Shown here piece by piece: positions 34,593 to 43,004 of a DNA stretch of 64,000 nt (positions are counted from its first letter, which is position 1; every line of letters begins with the position of its first letter). The notes beneath the pieces are model-generated. The model saw only the letters and a list, made by a program, of their open reading frames with translations, did no database searches and had not been told where the DNA came from. The DNA is from Streptomyces davaonensis JCM 4913 (GTDB taxonomy: Bacteria > Actinomycetota > Actinomycetes > Streptomycetales > Streptomycetaceae), in assembly GCF_000349325.1 (NCBI RefSeq), contig NC_020504.1:2638053-2702052 (forward strand), written 5' to 3'. The position numbers and the translations under genes are program-made.

Positions 34593-34631
34593 CCGCGAGC
34601 CCGAAATGATCTGCGCCCGTAGCGTGTTCGC

Positions 34632-36029
34632 ATGAACATGAGCCTTGGGCGGGGTACACGGGAACGGCTGGTCGTGATCGGCGGCGACGCCGCGGGAATG
34701 TCCGCGGCGTCGCAGGCGCGCCGGATGAGAAGCGCCGGGGAACTGGAGATCGTGGCCTTCGAGCGCGGCCACTTCTCCTCCTACTCGGCGTGCGGCATCC
34801 CCTACTGGGTGGGCGGCGACGTCTCCGCGCGGAACGAGCTGATCGCCCGCACGCCCGAGGAGCACCGCGCGCGGGACATCGATCTGCGCATGCGCACCGA
34901 GGTCATGGAGATCGACGTGGCGGGACAGCGGGTACGCGCGCGTGACGTCGATTCCGGGGCCGAGTCCTGGACGTCGTACGACAAACTCGTGATCGCCACC
35001 GGTGCCCGGCCGATCCGGCCGGAGATGCCGGGCGTGGACGCGCCGGGGGTGCACGGCGTGCAGACGCTGGACGACGGGCAGGTGCTGATCGACACGCTGG
35101 CACGCACGCGTGGGCGGCGCGCGGTGGTGGTCGGGGCCGGGTACATCGGCGTGGAGATGGCCGAGGCGCTCATCAACCGCGGCTACGAGGTGACCGTCGT
35201 CAACCGTGGCAAGGAGCCGATGTCCACGCTCGACCCGGACATGGGCCGGCTGGTGCACGAGGCCATGTCCGGGCTCGGCATCACCATGGTCGACGACGCC
35301 GAGGTCACCAAGATCCTCACCGGTGCCGACGGACACGTCCGCGCGGTGGCGACTCAGGACGCCGAGTACCCGGCGGACGTCGTGGTCCTCGGCATCGGCG
35401 TCCGCCCGGAGACAGCACTGGCCCGGGCGGCGGGGCTCCCCCTCGGCGCCCACCAGGGACTGCTCACCGACCTCGGGATGCGGGTGCGCGGCCACGAGAA
35501 CATCTGGGCGGGCGGCGATTGCGTGGAGGTCCTCGACCTGGTCTCGGGCCAGCAGCGGTACATCGCCCTGGGCACCCACGCCAACAAGCACGGCCAGGTC
35601 ATCGGCACCAACGCGGGCGGCGGCTACGCCACCTTCCCCGGCGTGGTCGGCACCGCGGTCAGCAAGGTCTGCGACCTGGAGATCGCCCGCACCGGGCTGC
35701 GCGAGAAGGACGCCGACCGCGTCGGCCTCCAGTACGTCACGGCCACCATCGAGTCGACCGGCAGGGCCGGTTACTACCCCGGCGCCTCCCTGATGACGGT
35801 GAAGATGCTCGCCGAACGCCGCACGGGCCGCCTCCTGGGCGTCCAGATCGTTGGCCGCGAGGGCGCCGCCAAGCGGGTCGACATCGCGGCAGTGGCCCTG
35901 ACCGCAGGCATGACGGTCGAGCAGATGACAGCCCTGGACCTGGGCTACGCCCCACCGTTCAGCCCGGTCTGGGACCCCGTACTGGTAGCCGCCAGAAAGG
36001 CGTCAAAGGCGGTGGCGCAACGCCCCTAA
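34632..36029 (+). CDS. CoA-disulfide-reductase-like FAD/NAD oxidoreductase
   Basis: 465 residues of the pyridine-nucleotide disulfide reductase class III. FAD motif VIGGDAAGMSAASQARRM, the single active-site Cys in SSYSACGIPYWVGGDV (about residue 57) typical of CoA-disulfide reductase/NADH oxidase, NAD motif VVVGAGYIGVEMAEAL, and EIWAGGDC-like ENIWAGGDCVEVLDL. Streptomyces mainly use mycothiol, so the thiol substrate is uncertain. No SD; TAGCGT ends 6 nt before the ATG, which suggests leaderless mRNA. Confidence 0.88.
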   Translation: MNMSLGRGTRERLVVIGGDAAGMSAASQARRMRSAGELEIVAFERGHFSSYSACGIPYWVGGDVSARNELIARTPEEHRARDIDLRMRTEVMEIDVAGQRVRARDVDSGAESWTSYDKLVIATGARPIRPEMPGVDAPGVHGVQTLDDGQVLIDTLARTRGRRAVVVGAGYIGVEMAEALINRGYEVTVVNRGKEPMSTLDPDMGRLVHEAMSGLGITMVDDAEVTKILTGADGHVRAVATQDAEYPADVVVLGIGVRPETALARAAGLPLGAHQGLLTDLGMRVRGHENIWAGGDCVEVLDLVSGQQRYIALGTHANKHGQVIGTNAGGGYATFPGVVGTAVSKVCDLEIARTGLREKDADRVGLQYVTATIESTGRAGYYPGASLMTVKMLAERRTGRLLGVQIVGREGAAKRVDIAAVALTAGMTVEQMTALDLGYAPPFSPVWDPVLVAARKASKAVAQRP

Positions 36030-36319
36030 GCCGTCCCGCTGATCCTCGGCAGCGAAGCCACGGACGCACTCGACGGAGCAGCCACCGGCTGCTCCCCACT
36101 CCCGAGACCCGGCTTGGCATGCGCCGCGGACGCCCGCACGGACCGCAGCCGGTGGCTGACCGCCTCGTCCAGCGTCACCGGCCGCCCCGTCTGCGCGGCG
36201 AGCCGACCGGCCTCCTGGCCGAGCCGTGCGACGTCCTCCCACGGCAGCCGCACCACCACGGAGAGCTCCGCCTCACCATCCGGCAGCGCGTGCATCGAAG
36301 GAGCCACTCGATCGTTCAT
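36026..36319 (-). CDS. Hypothetical protein
   Basis: 97 residues, not recognised. SD GAGGA 6 nt before ATG. The first half, AELSVVVRLPWEDVARLGQEAGRLAAQTGRPVTLDEAVSHRLRS, looks like a compact helical or ribbon-helix-helix-like unit. The Ala/Ser-rich C-terminus is probably disordered. Its stop overlaps the end of the flavoprotein gene by 4 bp. Confidence 0.6.
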   Translation of the reverse strand: MNDRVAPSMHALPDGEAELSVVVRLPWEDVARLGQEAGRLAAQTGRPVTLDEAVSHRLRSVRASAAHAKPGLGSGEQPVAAPSSASVASLPRISGTA

Positions 36320-36415
36320 CGCCCGTCCTCACGTAGACCCGGTTGAGAAGCCATACGCGCGCGGGGGCACCGGCGTTCACCGATTCCCGGACCTCATCCG
36401 GGGAAGAAGACAACC

Positions 36416-37237
36416 GTGGTCATTCCCGTCCATGACGTGAACCCCGTACGGGGCACCCCTTGGGTGACGTACGGCCTGATCGCCGCGAACGTCCTCGTCT
36501 TCCTGGCCATGCCCGGCACGATCGCCGTCGCCGGGGAGAGCCAACTGTCCCAGGTGTGCCAGCTGCACGCGTTCCTGGACCACTACGCGGCGGTGCCAAG
36601 GGAGTTGATCCACGATCAGCTGCCCGGTCTGGTCCCGACCGGCGAGATCGCGGCCGGCCCCCAGGGCCCTGGCTGCGTGATCGGCGAGCCGGGCTACGAC
36701 AAGTCACCGGCCCTGTCGGTCCTCACGGCGATGTTCCTGCACGGCGGCTGGCTGCACCTGCTCGGCAACATGCTGTTCCTGCTGATCTTCGGCAACAACA
36801 TCGAGGACCGCATGGGCCATGTGCGGTTCCTGCTGTTCTACGTCGTCTGCGGCTACGCGGCCGGTTACGGCTTCGCGCTCCTCAACGACAACTCCGGCGA
36901 CCCCCTGATCGGCGCCTCGGGTGCCATCGCCGGGGTGCTGGGCGCCTATCTCGTGCTGTATCCGAAGGCCAGGGTGTGGGTGCTGGTGCCGTTCCTGATC
37001 TTCCTGCCGCTGCGGCTGCCGGCCTGGCTGGTGCTGGGGTTCTGGTTCGTGCTCCAGGCGGTGTACTCCTCCGGCGAGGGCATCACCGACGCCGGCACCG
37101 TCGCGTACACGGCGCATGTCGTCGGCTTCCTCGCGGGCATGCTGCTCGCCTGGCCGCTGAAACCGGGCACCCCGCCGCCACCGGAGCCGCGCGGCCTGCT
37201 GTTCGGCAGGCGGGCCCGGCCCCGGTACCCGGGGTGA
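36416..37237 (+). CDS. Rhomboid family intramembrane serine protease
   Basis: 273 residues with about six membrane helices. Rhomboid motifs: HGGWLHLLGNMLFLLIFGNNIED, the catalytic Ser in GASGAIAGVLGAYLVL, and the catalytic His in AHVVGFLAGMLLAW. A 45-residue extracytoplasmic loop with two Cys lies between helices 1 and 2. It cleaves transmembrane substrates within the bilayer; substrates unknown. GTG start at 36416; there is no strong SD. Confidence 0.92.
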   Translation: MVIPVHDVNPVRGTPWVTYGLIAANVLVFLAMPGTIAVAGESQLSQVCQLHAFLDHYAAVPRELIHDQLPGLVPTGEIAAGPQGPGCVIGEPGYDKSPALSVLTAMFLHGGWLHLLGNMLFLLIFGNNIEDRMGHVRFLLFYVVCGYAAGYGFALLNDNSGDPLIGASGAIAGVLGAYLVLYPKARVWVLVPFLIFLPLRLPAWLVLGFWFVLQAVYSSGEGITDAGTVAYTAHVVGFLAGMLLAWPLKPGTPPPPEPRGLLFGRRARPRYPG

Positions 37238-37238
37238 G

Positions 37239-38294
37239 TCAGCGCGCGGTGCGGGTGTGGACGTAATCCACGAGCCGGGTCAGGCTGTCCGGGTCGGTGT
37301 TCGGCATGACGCCGTGGCCGAGGTTGAAGACATGGCCCTCCAGGCCCGCCGCCGCGTCGAGGACCTCCTGGGTCTTGGTCTCGACGGCCTCGGTGGAGGA
37401 GAACAGCACGGTCGGGTCGAGGTTGCCCTGGAGCGCCTTGCCGGGGCCGACCCGGCGGGCCGCCTCGTCCAGCGGGACCCGCCAGTCGACGCCGACGACG
37501 TCCGCGCCCGCCTCGCCCATCAGGCCGAGCAGTTCACCGGTGCCGACGCCGAAGTGGATGCGCGGGACGCCGTAGCCCTCGACGGCCTTGAAGACCTTGG
37601 CGGAGGCGGGCATCACCGAGCGCCGGTAGTCGGCGGGGGCGAGCGCGCCGACCCAGGAGTCGAAGAGCTGCACCGCGGAGGCACCGGCCTCGATCTGGAC
37701 CTTCAGGAAAGCGCCGGTGATCTCCGCGAGGCGGTCCAGCAGATCGGCCCACAGCTCGGGGTCGCCGTACATCATCGCCTTGGCGTTCTCGTACGTACGC
37801 GACGGTCCGCCCTCGACGAGGTAACTCGCGAGGGTGAAAGGCGCGCCCGCGAAACCGATCAGCGGGGTGGCGCCGAGTTCGCGGGTGAGCAGGCCGATGG
37901 CCTCGGTGACGTAGGAGACGTCCTCGGGGGTCAGGTCACGCAGCTGAGCCAGGTCGGCGCGGGTGCGGATCGGGTTCTCGACGACCGGGCCGACGCCGGG
38001 CTTGATGTCGAGGTCGATGCCGATGGCCTTGAGCGGGACGACGATGTCGCTGAAGTAGATCGCCGCGTCCACGTTGTGGCGGCGCACCGGCTGGAGGGTG
38101 ATCTCGGTGACCAGCTCGGGACGCATGCAGGACTCCAGCATCGGAATCCCCTCGCGCACCTTGCGGTACTCCGGCAACGAGCGCCCGGCCTGCCGCATGA
38201 ACCACACGGGCGTGTGCGGCACAGGCTCCCGGCGGCAGGCCCTCAGGAAGGCGGAGTCATGCGTGGCGGTCGGCGTCGTCTCGTGTGCACTCAC
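37239..38294 (-). CDS. hemE: Uroporphyrinogen decarboxylase
   Basis: 351 residues. Converts uroporphyrinogen III to coproporphyrinogen III, the substrate of HemG. Signatures: [16 protein letters not shown] near the N-terminus, [32 protein letters not shown], and [14 protein letters not shown] at the end. Separated from hemG-hemQ by four genes but on the same strand. GTG start without an SD; GAGACT lies 6 nt upstream, a weak -10-like box. Confidence 0.95.
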   Translation of the reverse strand: MSAHETTPTATHDSAFLRACRREPVPHTPVWFMRQAGRSLPEYRKVREGIPMLESCMRPELVTEITLQPVRRHNVDAAIYFSDIVVPLKAIGIDLDIKPGVGPVVENPIRTRADLAQLRDLTPEDVSYVTEAIGLLTRELGATPLIGFAGAPFTLASYLVEGGPSRTYENAKAMMYGDPELWADLLDRLAEITGAFLKVQIEAGASAVQLFDSWVGALAPADYRRSVMPASAKVFKAVEGYGVPRIHFGVGTGELLGLMGEAGADVVGVDWRVPLDEAARRVGPGKALQGNLDPTVLFSSTEAVETKTQEVLDAAAGLEGHVFNLGHGVMPNTDPDSLTRLVDYVHTRTAR

Positions 38295-38330
38295 GCGGAA
38301 AGTCTCGCATGAAGGCGCACACCCGCTGTC

Positions 38331-38405
38331 CCCACCTCAGGGGCGCGGGGCTGTATCGATTTGCGGCTCCGCCGCGGGGCGCGACAAGCCCCCCGCACAC
38401 CCGCA
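38331..38405. repeat. Streptomyces-type dispersed intergenic element
   Basis: The stretch CCACCTCAGGGGCGCGGGGC, then TGTATCGATTTGCGGCTCCG and CCGCGGGGCGCGACAAGCCC, looks like a short repeat that I recall from many Streptomyces genomes, usually in intergenic spaces. It contains the small hairpin GCGGC/GCCGC and a GGGGC...GCCCC outer pairing. It fills the hemE/DUF3000 divergent gap. No other copy was noticed in this window. Confidence 0.55.
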
Positions 38406-38502
38406 CTCGGCACACAACCTCAGGCCCCTCCCCCTTGGCCGCCCCGGAACATCGCGGGTGTCTACGCCAGCGCAGCCGCTCCGTTCCCCTTAACCTTCCG
38501 GC

Positions 38503-39171
38503 ATGGCTGCGGCTCAGGGACGAGTGTCGGGTGGAATGGATGACGCGAAGGACACCGGGGAGGTGGACGGGCAGACGAGCAGTTCGGCGCCGCCGGTCTT
38601 CCGAGCCGCGGTGGAGGCCCTGCGCAGCAGCCGGCTGAGGCCGCAGATCGAGGTGGAGTCGACACGCGCGCCCCAACGGCTCGCCCCGCACGCGTACGCA
38701 CTGGAGGCCACGGTCGTCGACGGCGACCAGGATCTCGCGGACGGCCGCCTGGTGCTGCTGCACGATCCGGCCGGGCACGACGCCTGGCGGGGCACGTTCC
38801 GGCTGGTGACGCTGGTGCGGGCGGAGCTGGAGCCGGAGATGGCGGCGGATCCGCTGCTGCCGGAGGTGTGCTGGTCGTGGCTGACCGGGGCGCTTCAGGC
38901 CCGCGGTCTGGCGTGCGGCGAGCCCAGCGGCACGGTCACGCGGGCGAGTTCGCACTACTTCGGCGGACTGTCCGAACGCCCGTCGACCTCGCAGATCGAG
39001 ATCCGCGCCTCCTGGACCCCGCGCGAGGGCCTCGGCGGGGTGCCGGACACCGCGGGGCATCTGGCGTCGTGGGCGGATCTGCTGGCGCAGATCGCGGGAC
39101 TGCCGCCGGCCGGTCCCGGTGACGCGGCGGTGGTGACGCTGCCGCAGCGCCGGGGACCGCAGTCGCGCTAG
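38503..39171 (+). CDS. DUF3000 domain protein
   Basis: 222 residues. The DUF3000 core is FRAAVEALRSSRLRPQIEVE, APQRLAPHAYALEA, and CWSWLTGALQARGLACGEPSGTVTRASSHYFGGL. The family is actinobacterial and of unknown function, and in Streptomyces it sits beside hemE and the response regulator as here. The ATG at 38503 has no SD but has TAACCT exactly 6 nt upstream; ATG 38536 is an alternative. Confidence 0.85.
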   Translation: MAAAQGRVSGGMDDAKDTGEVDGQTSSSAPPVFRAAVEALRSSRLRPQIEVESTRAPQRLAPHAYALEATVVDGDQDLADGRLVLLHDPAGHDAWRGTFRLVTLVRAELEPEMAADPLLPEVCWSWLTGALQARGLACGEPSGTVTRASSHYFGGLSERPSTSQIEIRASWTPREGLGGVPDTAGHLASWADLLAQIAGLPPAGPGDAAVVTLPQRRGPQSR

Positions 39172-39270
39172 AACGGTCGCGCCGGACCGGGACGATCAGA
39201 CAGGCATGAGTCGCGAACGTGTGGGCATCACTTTGTCGATACGACCACTTTCAGTCATGAGTGACCACTC

Positions 39271-39288
39271 GAACGAACCGATTCGTTC
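39271..39288. promoter_or_regulatory. Perfect inverted repeat upstream of response regulator
   Basis: GAACGAA-CCGA-TTCGTTC, 7-bp arms with a 4-nt spacer, 134 bp before the GTG start, in an unusually AT-rich 251-bp intergenic region (39172-39422). A half-site-like CGAACG follows at 39291. Candidate operator, possibly autoregulatory. Confidence 0.55.
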
Positions 39289-39422
39289 ACCGAACGATCG
39301 ACCGTACGTCCGAATTGCACCAATTGTTACTCACTAGATCGTGATCATTCTCTAAAGGACTCCGGGCTCGGTGCCGAAGACGACTGTGACCTTCAAAGCC
39401 GTCCCGCACCCCAGGAGGCCTG

Positions 39423-40082
39423 GTGTCCGTTCTCCTTGAGCAGCCCGCAAGCCTGGTCGCCTACCGCCCCAACAAGCCCACCGCCATGGTGGTCGTGGCC
39501 GATCCCCGAGTCCGCTCCACCGTCACCCGCCACCTGTGGGCGCTCGGTGTCCGCGATGTCATCGAGGCGTCGTCCATCGCGGAGGCCCGTCCCCGCGTCG
39601 GCAACCCCCGCGACATCTGCGTCGCCGACGTCCACCTGCCCGACGGTTCCGGCCTGACCCTGCTGTCGGAGACCCGCGCCGCGGGCTGGCCCAACGGCCT
39701 CGCCCTCTCCGCGGCCGACGACATCGGCGCCGTCCGCAACGCCCTCGCCGGGGGCGTCAAGGGCTACGTCGTCACCGGCACCCGCACCAACGTCGGGCTC
39801 CCCACCCGGCCCGGTGCCGCCCCCATCGGTGCCGCCGCCCGTATGCACCGCCGCCCCCCGGGTGCCCCGAGCCACCCGGGCGGCTACCGCGAACTGTCCG
39901 GCCGTGAGGTCGAGGTGCTGCGACTGGTGGCGGAGGGCCAGTCGAACAAGGCCATCGGCGTCTCGATGGGCCTGTCCGCGCTGACCGTCAAGAGCCACCT
40001 CGCCCGGATCGCCCGCAAGCTCGGCACGGGCGACCGGGCCGGCATGGTCGCCGTCGCCCTGCGCACCGGCATCATCCACTGA
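39423..40082 (+). CDS. Orphan LuxR-family response regulator
   Basis: 219 residues. Receiver domain from MVVVADPRVRST: phosphoacceptor Asp in CVADVHLPDGSG, conserved Lys in GGVKGYVVTG. The acidic pair at the N-terminal strand is reduced to one Asp. A Pro/Arg-rich linker leads to a LuxR helix-turn-helix: LSGREVEVLRLVAEGQSNKAIG and LTVKSHLARIARKLGTGDRA. No histidine kinase is adjacent. GTG start follows AGGAGG (39414-39419). A 34-nt palindrome downstream is the likely terminator. Confidence 0.9.
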   Translation: MSVLLEQPASLVAYRPNKPTAMVVVADPRVRSTVTRHLWALGVRDVIEASSIAEARPRVGNPRDICVADVHLPDGSGLTLLSETRAAGWPNGLALSAADDIGAVRNALAGGVKGYVVTGTRTNVGLPTRPGAAPIGAAARMHRRPPGAPSHPGGYRELSGREVEVLRLVAEGQSNKAIGVSMGLSALTVKSHLARIARKLGTGDRAGMVAVALRTGIIH

Positions 40083-40196
40083 CCCCCACTCCCACCATTC
40101 ACGGACGTGAACGGATCGGCCGCTGGTCCGCTCCGTCCGTGTCCCGCCCGTCGTGAACCGGACTATTCACCGACCTGACTGGTTTGCGACCCCCAG

Positions 40197-40230
40197 GCGC
40201 CCGTCGACGGAACGTTCCGTCGACGGGCGC
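40197..40230. terminator. 34-nt perfect palindrome (terminator)
   Basis: GCGCCCGTCGACGGAAC followed directly by its reverse complement, 17+17 nt. Lies 115 nt after the response regulator stop and 27 nt before RNase D. No U-tract. Likely ends the response-regulator transcript and insulates the RNase D promoter. Confidence 0.75.
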
Positions 40231-40256
40231 TGTCCATACACAGATACCCTTGACAG

Positions 40257-41561
40257 GTGACCGACGCCCAAGAGACCGCAGCAGACAGCTCACTGCGAAC
40301 CACCGGAGGCGCCCCTCCGGACGACGGCGGATCGTCTGTTACGGGGGCGCCGAGCGGGGTTCCGGCCCCTGAACCCACGCCTTTGCTGGAACCGCGCGAA
40401 GGCATTCCGCCGGTGATCGCCGACGAGGAGTCCCTCGCCCGGGTGATCGCCGCGTTCGACGCCGGCTCCGGCCCGGTCGCCGTGGACGCCGAGCGCGCCT
40501 CCGGCTACCGCTACGGACAGCGCGCCTATCTGGTGCAGCTGCGCCGCCAGGGCGCGGGCACCGCACTGATCGACCCCGTGGCCTGTCCGGACCTCTCCGG
40601 TCTCGGCGAGGTGCTGGCCGATGCCGAGTGGGTGCTGCACGCGGCCACCCAGGACCTGCCGTGCCTGCGGGAAATAGGCATGATCCCCAGCCGGATCTTC
40701 GACACCGAGCTGGCCGGCCGGCTGGCCGGGTTCCCGCGGGTCGGGCTCGGCCCGATGGTCGAGAACGTCCTCGGTTTCGTACTGGAGAAGGGCCACTCCG
40801 CGGTCGACTGGTCCACCCGCCCGCTGCCCGAGCCGTGGCTGCGCTACGCCGCGCTGGACGTGGAGCTCCTGGTCGACCTGCGGGACGCGCTGGAGAAGGA
40901 GCTGGACCGGCAGGGCAAGCTGGAGTGGGCCCGGCAGGAGTTCGACGCCATCGCCTCGGCCCCGCCGCCCGAGCCCCGCAAGGAGCCCTGGCGACGGACC
41001 TCCGGGATGCACAAGGTGCGGCGGCGCCGGCAGCTCGGTGTGGTGCGCGAGCTGTGGGAGACGCGGGACCGGATCGCCCAGCGGCGGGACGTCTCGCCGG
41101 GCAAGGTGCTCTCCGACGCGGCGATCGTGGAGGCCGCGCTCGGCCTTCCGGCCAACGTGCACGCGCTCTCCGCGCTGAGCGGCTTCGGGCACCGGATGGG
41201 ACGGCGGCAGCTGGAGCAGTGGCAGGCCGCGGTGGACCGCGCCAAGGCGCTCACCGAGTCGCAGTTGCCGCAGCCCGGCCAGTCGGTCACGGGCCCGCCG
41301 CCCCCGCGGGCCTGGGCGGACAAGGACCCGGTCGCCGCGGCCCGGCTCTCGGCGGCCCGCGCCGGAGTGTCCGCGCTGGCGGAGCGGCTGAACATGCCCC
41401 AGGAGAACCTGATCACCCCGGACACCGTGCGCCGGGTCTGCTGGGAGCCCCCGAAGCCGGTGGACCCGGACTCGGTGAGCGCCGCCCTCGCCTCCCACGG
41501 CGCCCGCCCCTGGCAGATCGACCAGGTGACCCCGGTCCTGGTGGCGGCACTGTCGGCGTAG
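40257..41561 (+). CDS. rnd: Ribonuclease D (3'-5' exoribonuclease with HRDC domain)
   Basis: 434 residues. DEDD exonuclease: VAVDAERASGYRYGQRAYLVQL (DxE), LHAATQDLPCLREIGM (D), and the late RYAALDVELLVDLRDAL (YxxxD). An HRDC domain lies around residues 255-340 (VRELWETRDRIAQRRDVSPGKVLSD). Trims the 3' ends of structured RNAs. The N-terminal 45 residues are disordered. The GTG start has no SD; TACCCT is exactly 6 nt upstream, so it is probably leaderless. Confidence 0.9.
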   Translation: MTDAQETAADSSLRTTGGAPPDDGGSSVTGAPSGVPAPEPTPLLEPREGIPPVIADEESLARVIAAFDAGSGPVAVDAERASGYRYGQRAYLVQLRRQGAGTALIDPVACPDLSGLGEVLADAEWVLHAATQDLPCLREIGMIPSRIFDTELAGRLAGFPRVGLGPMVENVLGFVLEKGHSAVDWSTRPLPEPWLRYAALDVELLVDLRDALEKELDRQGKLEWARQEFDAIASAPPPEPRKEPWRRTSGMHKVRRRRQLGVVRELWETRDRIAQRRDVSPGKVLSDAAIVEAALGLPANVHALSALSGFGHRMGRRQLEQWQAAVDRAKALTESQLPQPGQSVTGPPPPRAWADKDPVAAARLSAARAGVSALAERLNMPQENLITPDTVRRVCWEPPKPVDPDSVSAALASHGARPWQIDQVTPVLVAALSA

Positions 41562-41701
41562 CCGTGCGGCCGCGGAAGCGGAACAGGGACGTCGAGATCA
41601 CGCCAAGGTCTTCCGACGGCATGCTGCGATCTCCGCGAGGATCGACGGCTCCCCCGGGGATGTGACCTTCGCCGCTCCCGCCTCCGGGACTGTGCAGCTA
41701 C

Positions 41702-41717
41702 GTTACTCATAAGTAGC
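41702..41717. promoter_or_regulatory. Imperfect palindrome upstream of fadA
   Basis: GTTACTCATAAGTAGC: inner TACT/AGTA inverted repeat with a CATA spacer, plus an outer G-C pair. AT-rich site 70 bp before the fadA start, resembling TetR- or GntR-type fatty-acid regulator operators. Candidate only. Confidence 0.4.
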
Positions 41718-41786
41718 ATGGTCGTAAGCGCGCGCTCAGTGCATGCGCCGCAGCAGTGCAGTCCCGCACCCTGGAGGAGAGCCATC

Positions 41787-43004
41787 GTGCCTCGTACCGT
41801 CAGGGACGTCGTCTTCGTCGACGGCGTCCGCACCCCGTTCGGCAAGGCGGGCCCGAAGGGCATCTACCACGAGACCCGCGCCGACGACCTCGTCGTGAAG
41901 GCGATCCGGGAGCTGCTGCGCCGCAACCCCGGCCTGGAGCCCGGCAAGATCGACGAGGTCGCCATCGCCGCGACCACGCAGATCGGTGACCAGGGTCTGA
42001 CCATCGGCCGCACGGCGGGCATCCTCGCCGGGCTGCCGCAGTCCGTGCCCGGCTACTCCATCGACCGCATGTGCGCCGGCGCCCTGACGGCCGTCACCGC
42101 CGTCGCGGGCGGCGTGGCCTTCGGCGCGTACGACATCGCCATCGCCGGTGGTGTCGAGCACATGGGCCGCCACCCCATGGGTGAGGGCGTGGACCCCAAC
42201 CCGCGCTTCGTCAGCGAGAAGCTGGTCGACGAGTCGGCGCTGTTCATGGGCATGACCGCCGAGAACCTGCACGACCGCTACCCGACGATCACCAAGCAGC
42301 GCGCCGACGAGTACGCCGTGCGCTCGCAGGAGAAGGCCGCCAAGGCGTACGCCAACGGCAAGATCCAGCAGGACCTGGTGCCGATCTCGGTGCGCCGCAC
42401 CAACCCGGAGGCCGGTGAGACGGGCTGGGGCCTGGTCACCGCCGACGAGCCGATGCGTCCGGGCACGACGATCGAGAACCTGACCGGTCTGAAGACGCCG
42501 TTCCGCGTCCACGGCCGGGTCACCGCGGGTAACGCGGCCGGTCTGAACGACGGCGCCACCGCCTCCCTCATCGCCTCCGAGGACTTCGCCCGGGAGAACA
42601 ACCTCCCGGTGAAGATGCGCCTCGTCTCCTACTCCTTCGCGGGTGTGGAGCCGGAGGTCATGGGCTACGGCCCGATCCCGGCGACGGAGAAGGCCCTCGC
42701 CCAGGCGGGGCTCACCATCGACGACATCGGCCTGTTCGAGATCAACGAGGCCTTCGCCGTCCAGGTGCTCGCGTTCCTGGAGCACTACGGCATCGCCGAC
42801 GACGACGCGCGCGTCAACCAGTACGGCGGCGCCATCGCCTTCGGCCACCCGCTGGCCTCGTCGGGCGTGCGTCTGATGACGCAGCTGGCCCGCCAGTTCG
42901 AGGAGCAGCCGAACGTCCGCTACGGCCTGACCACCATGTGCGTCGGCTTCGGCATGGGCGCGACGGTCATCTGGGAGAACCCGCACTTCGAGGGGGACAA
43001 GTGA
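41787..43004 (+). CDS. fadA: Acetyl-CoA acyltransferase (thiolase)
   Basis: 405 residues from GTG 41787 with GGAGGAG upstream. Catalyses the last step of fatty-acid beta-oxidation, thiolysis of 3-ketoacyl-CoA. Active-site Cys in IDRMCAGALTAV (about residue 95), GGVEHMGRHPMG, NEAFAVQVL, GGAIAFGHPLASSG (His) and TTMCVGFGMG (second Cys). The stop overlaps the fadB start (GTGA), so the two are made as a complex. Confidence 0.95.
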   Translation: MPRTVRDVVFVDGVRTPFGKAGPKGIYHETRADDLVVKAIRELLRRNPGLEPGKIDEVAIAATTQIGDQGLTIGRTAGILAGLPQSVPGYSIDRMCAGALTAVTAVAGGVAFGAYDIAIAGGVEHMGRHPMGEGVDPNPRFVSEKLVDESALFMGMTAENLHDRYPTITKQRADEYAVRSQEKAAKAYANGKIQQDLVPISVRRTNPEAGETGWGLVTADEPMRPGTTIENLTGLKTPFRVHGRVTAGNAAGLNDGATASLIASEDFARENNLPVKMRLVSYSFAGVEPEVMGYGPIPATEKALAQAGLTIDDIGLFEINEAFAVQVLAFLEHYGIADDDARVNQYGGAIAFGHPLASSGVRLMTQLARQFEEQPNVRYGLTTMCVGFGMGATVIWENPHFEGDK

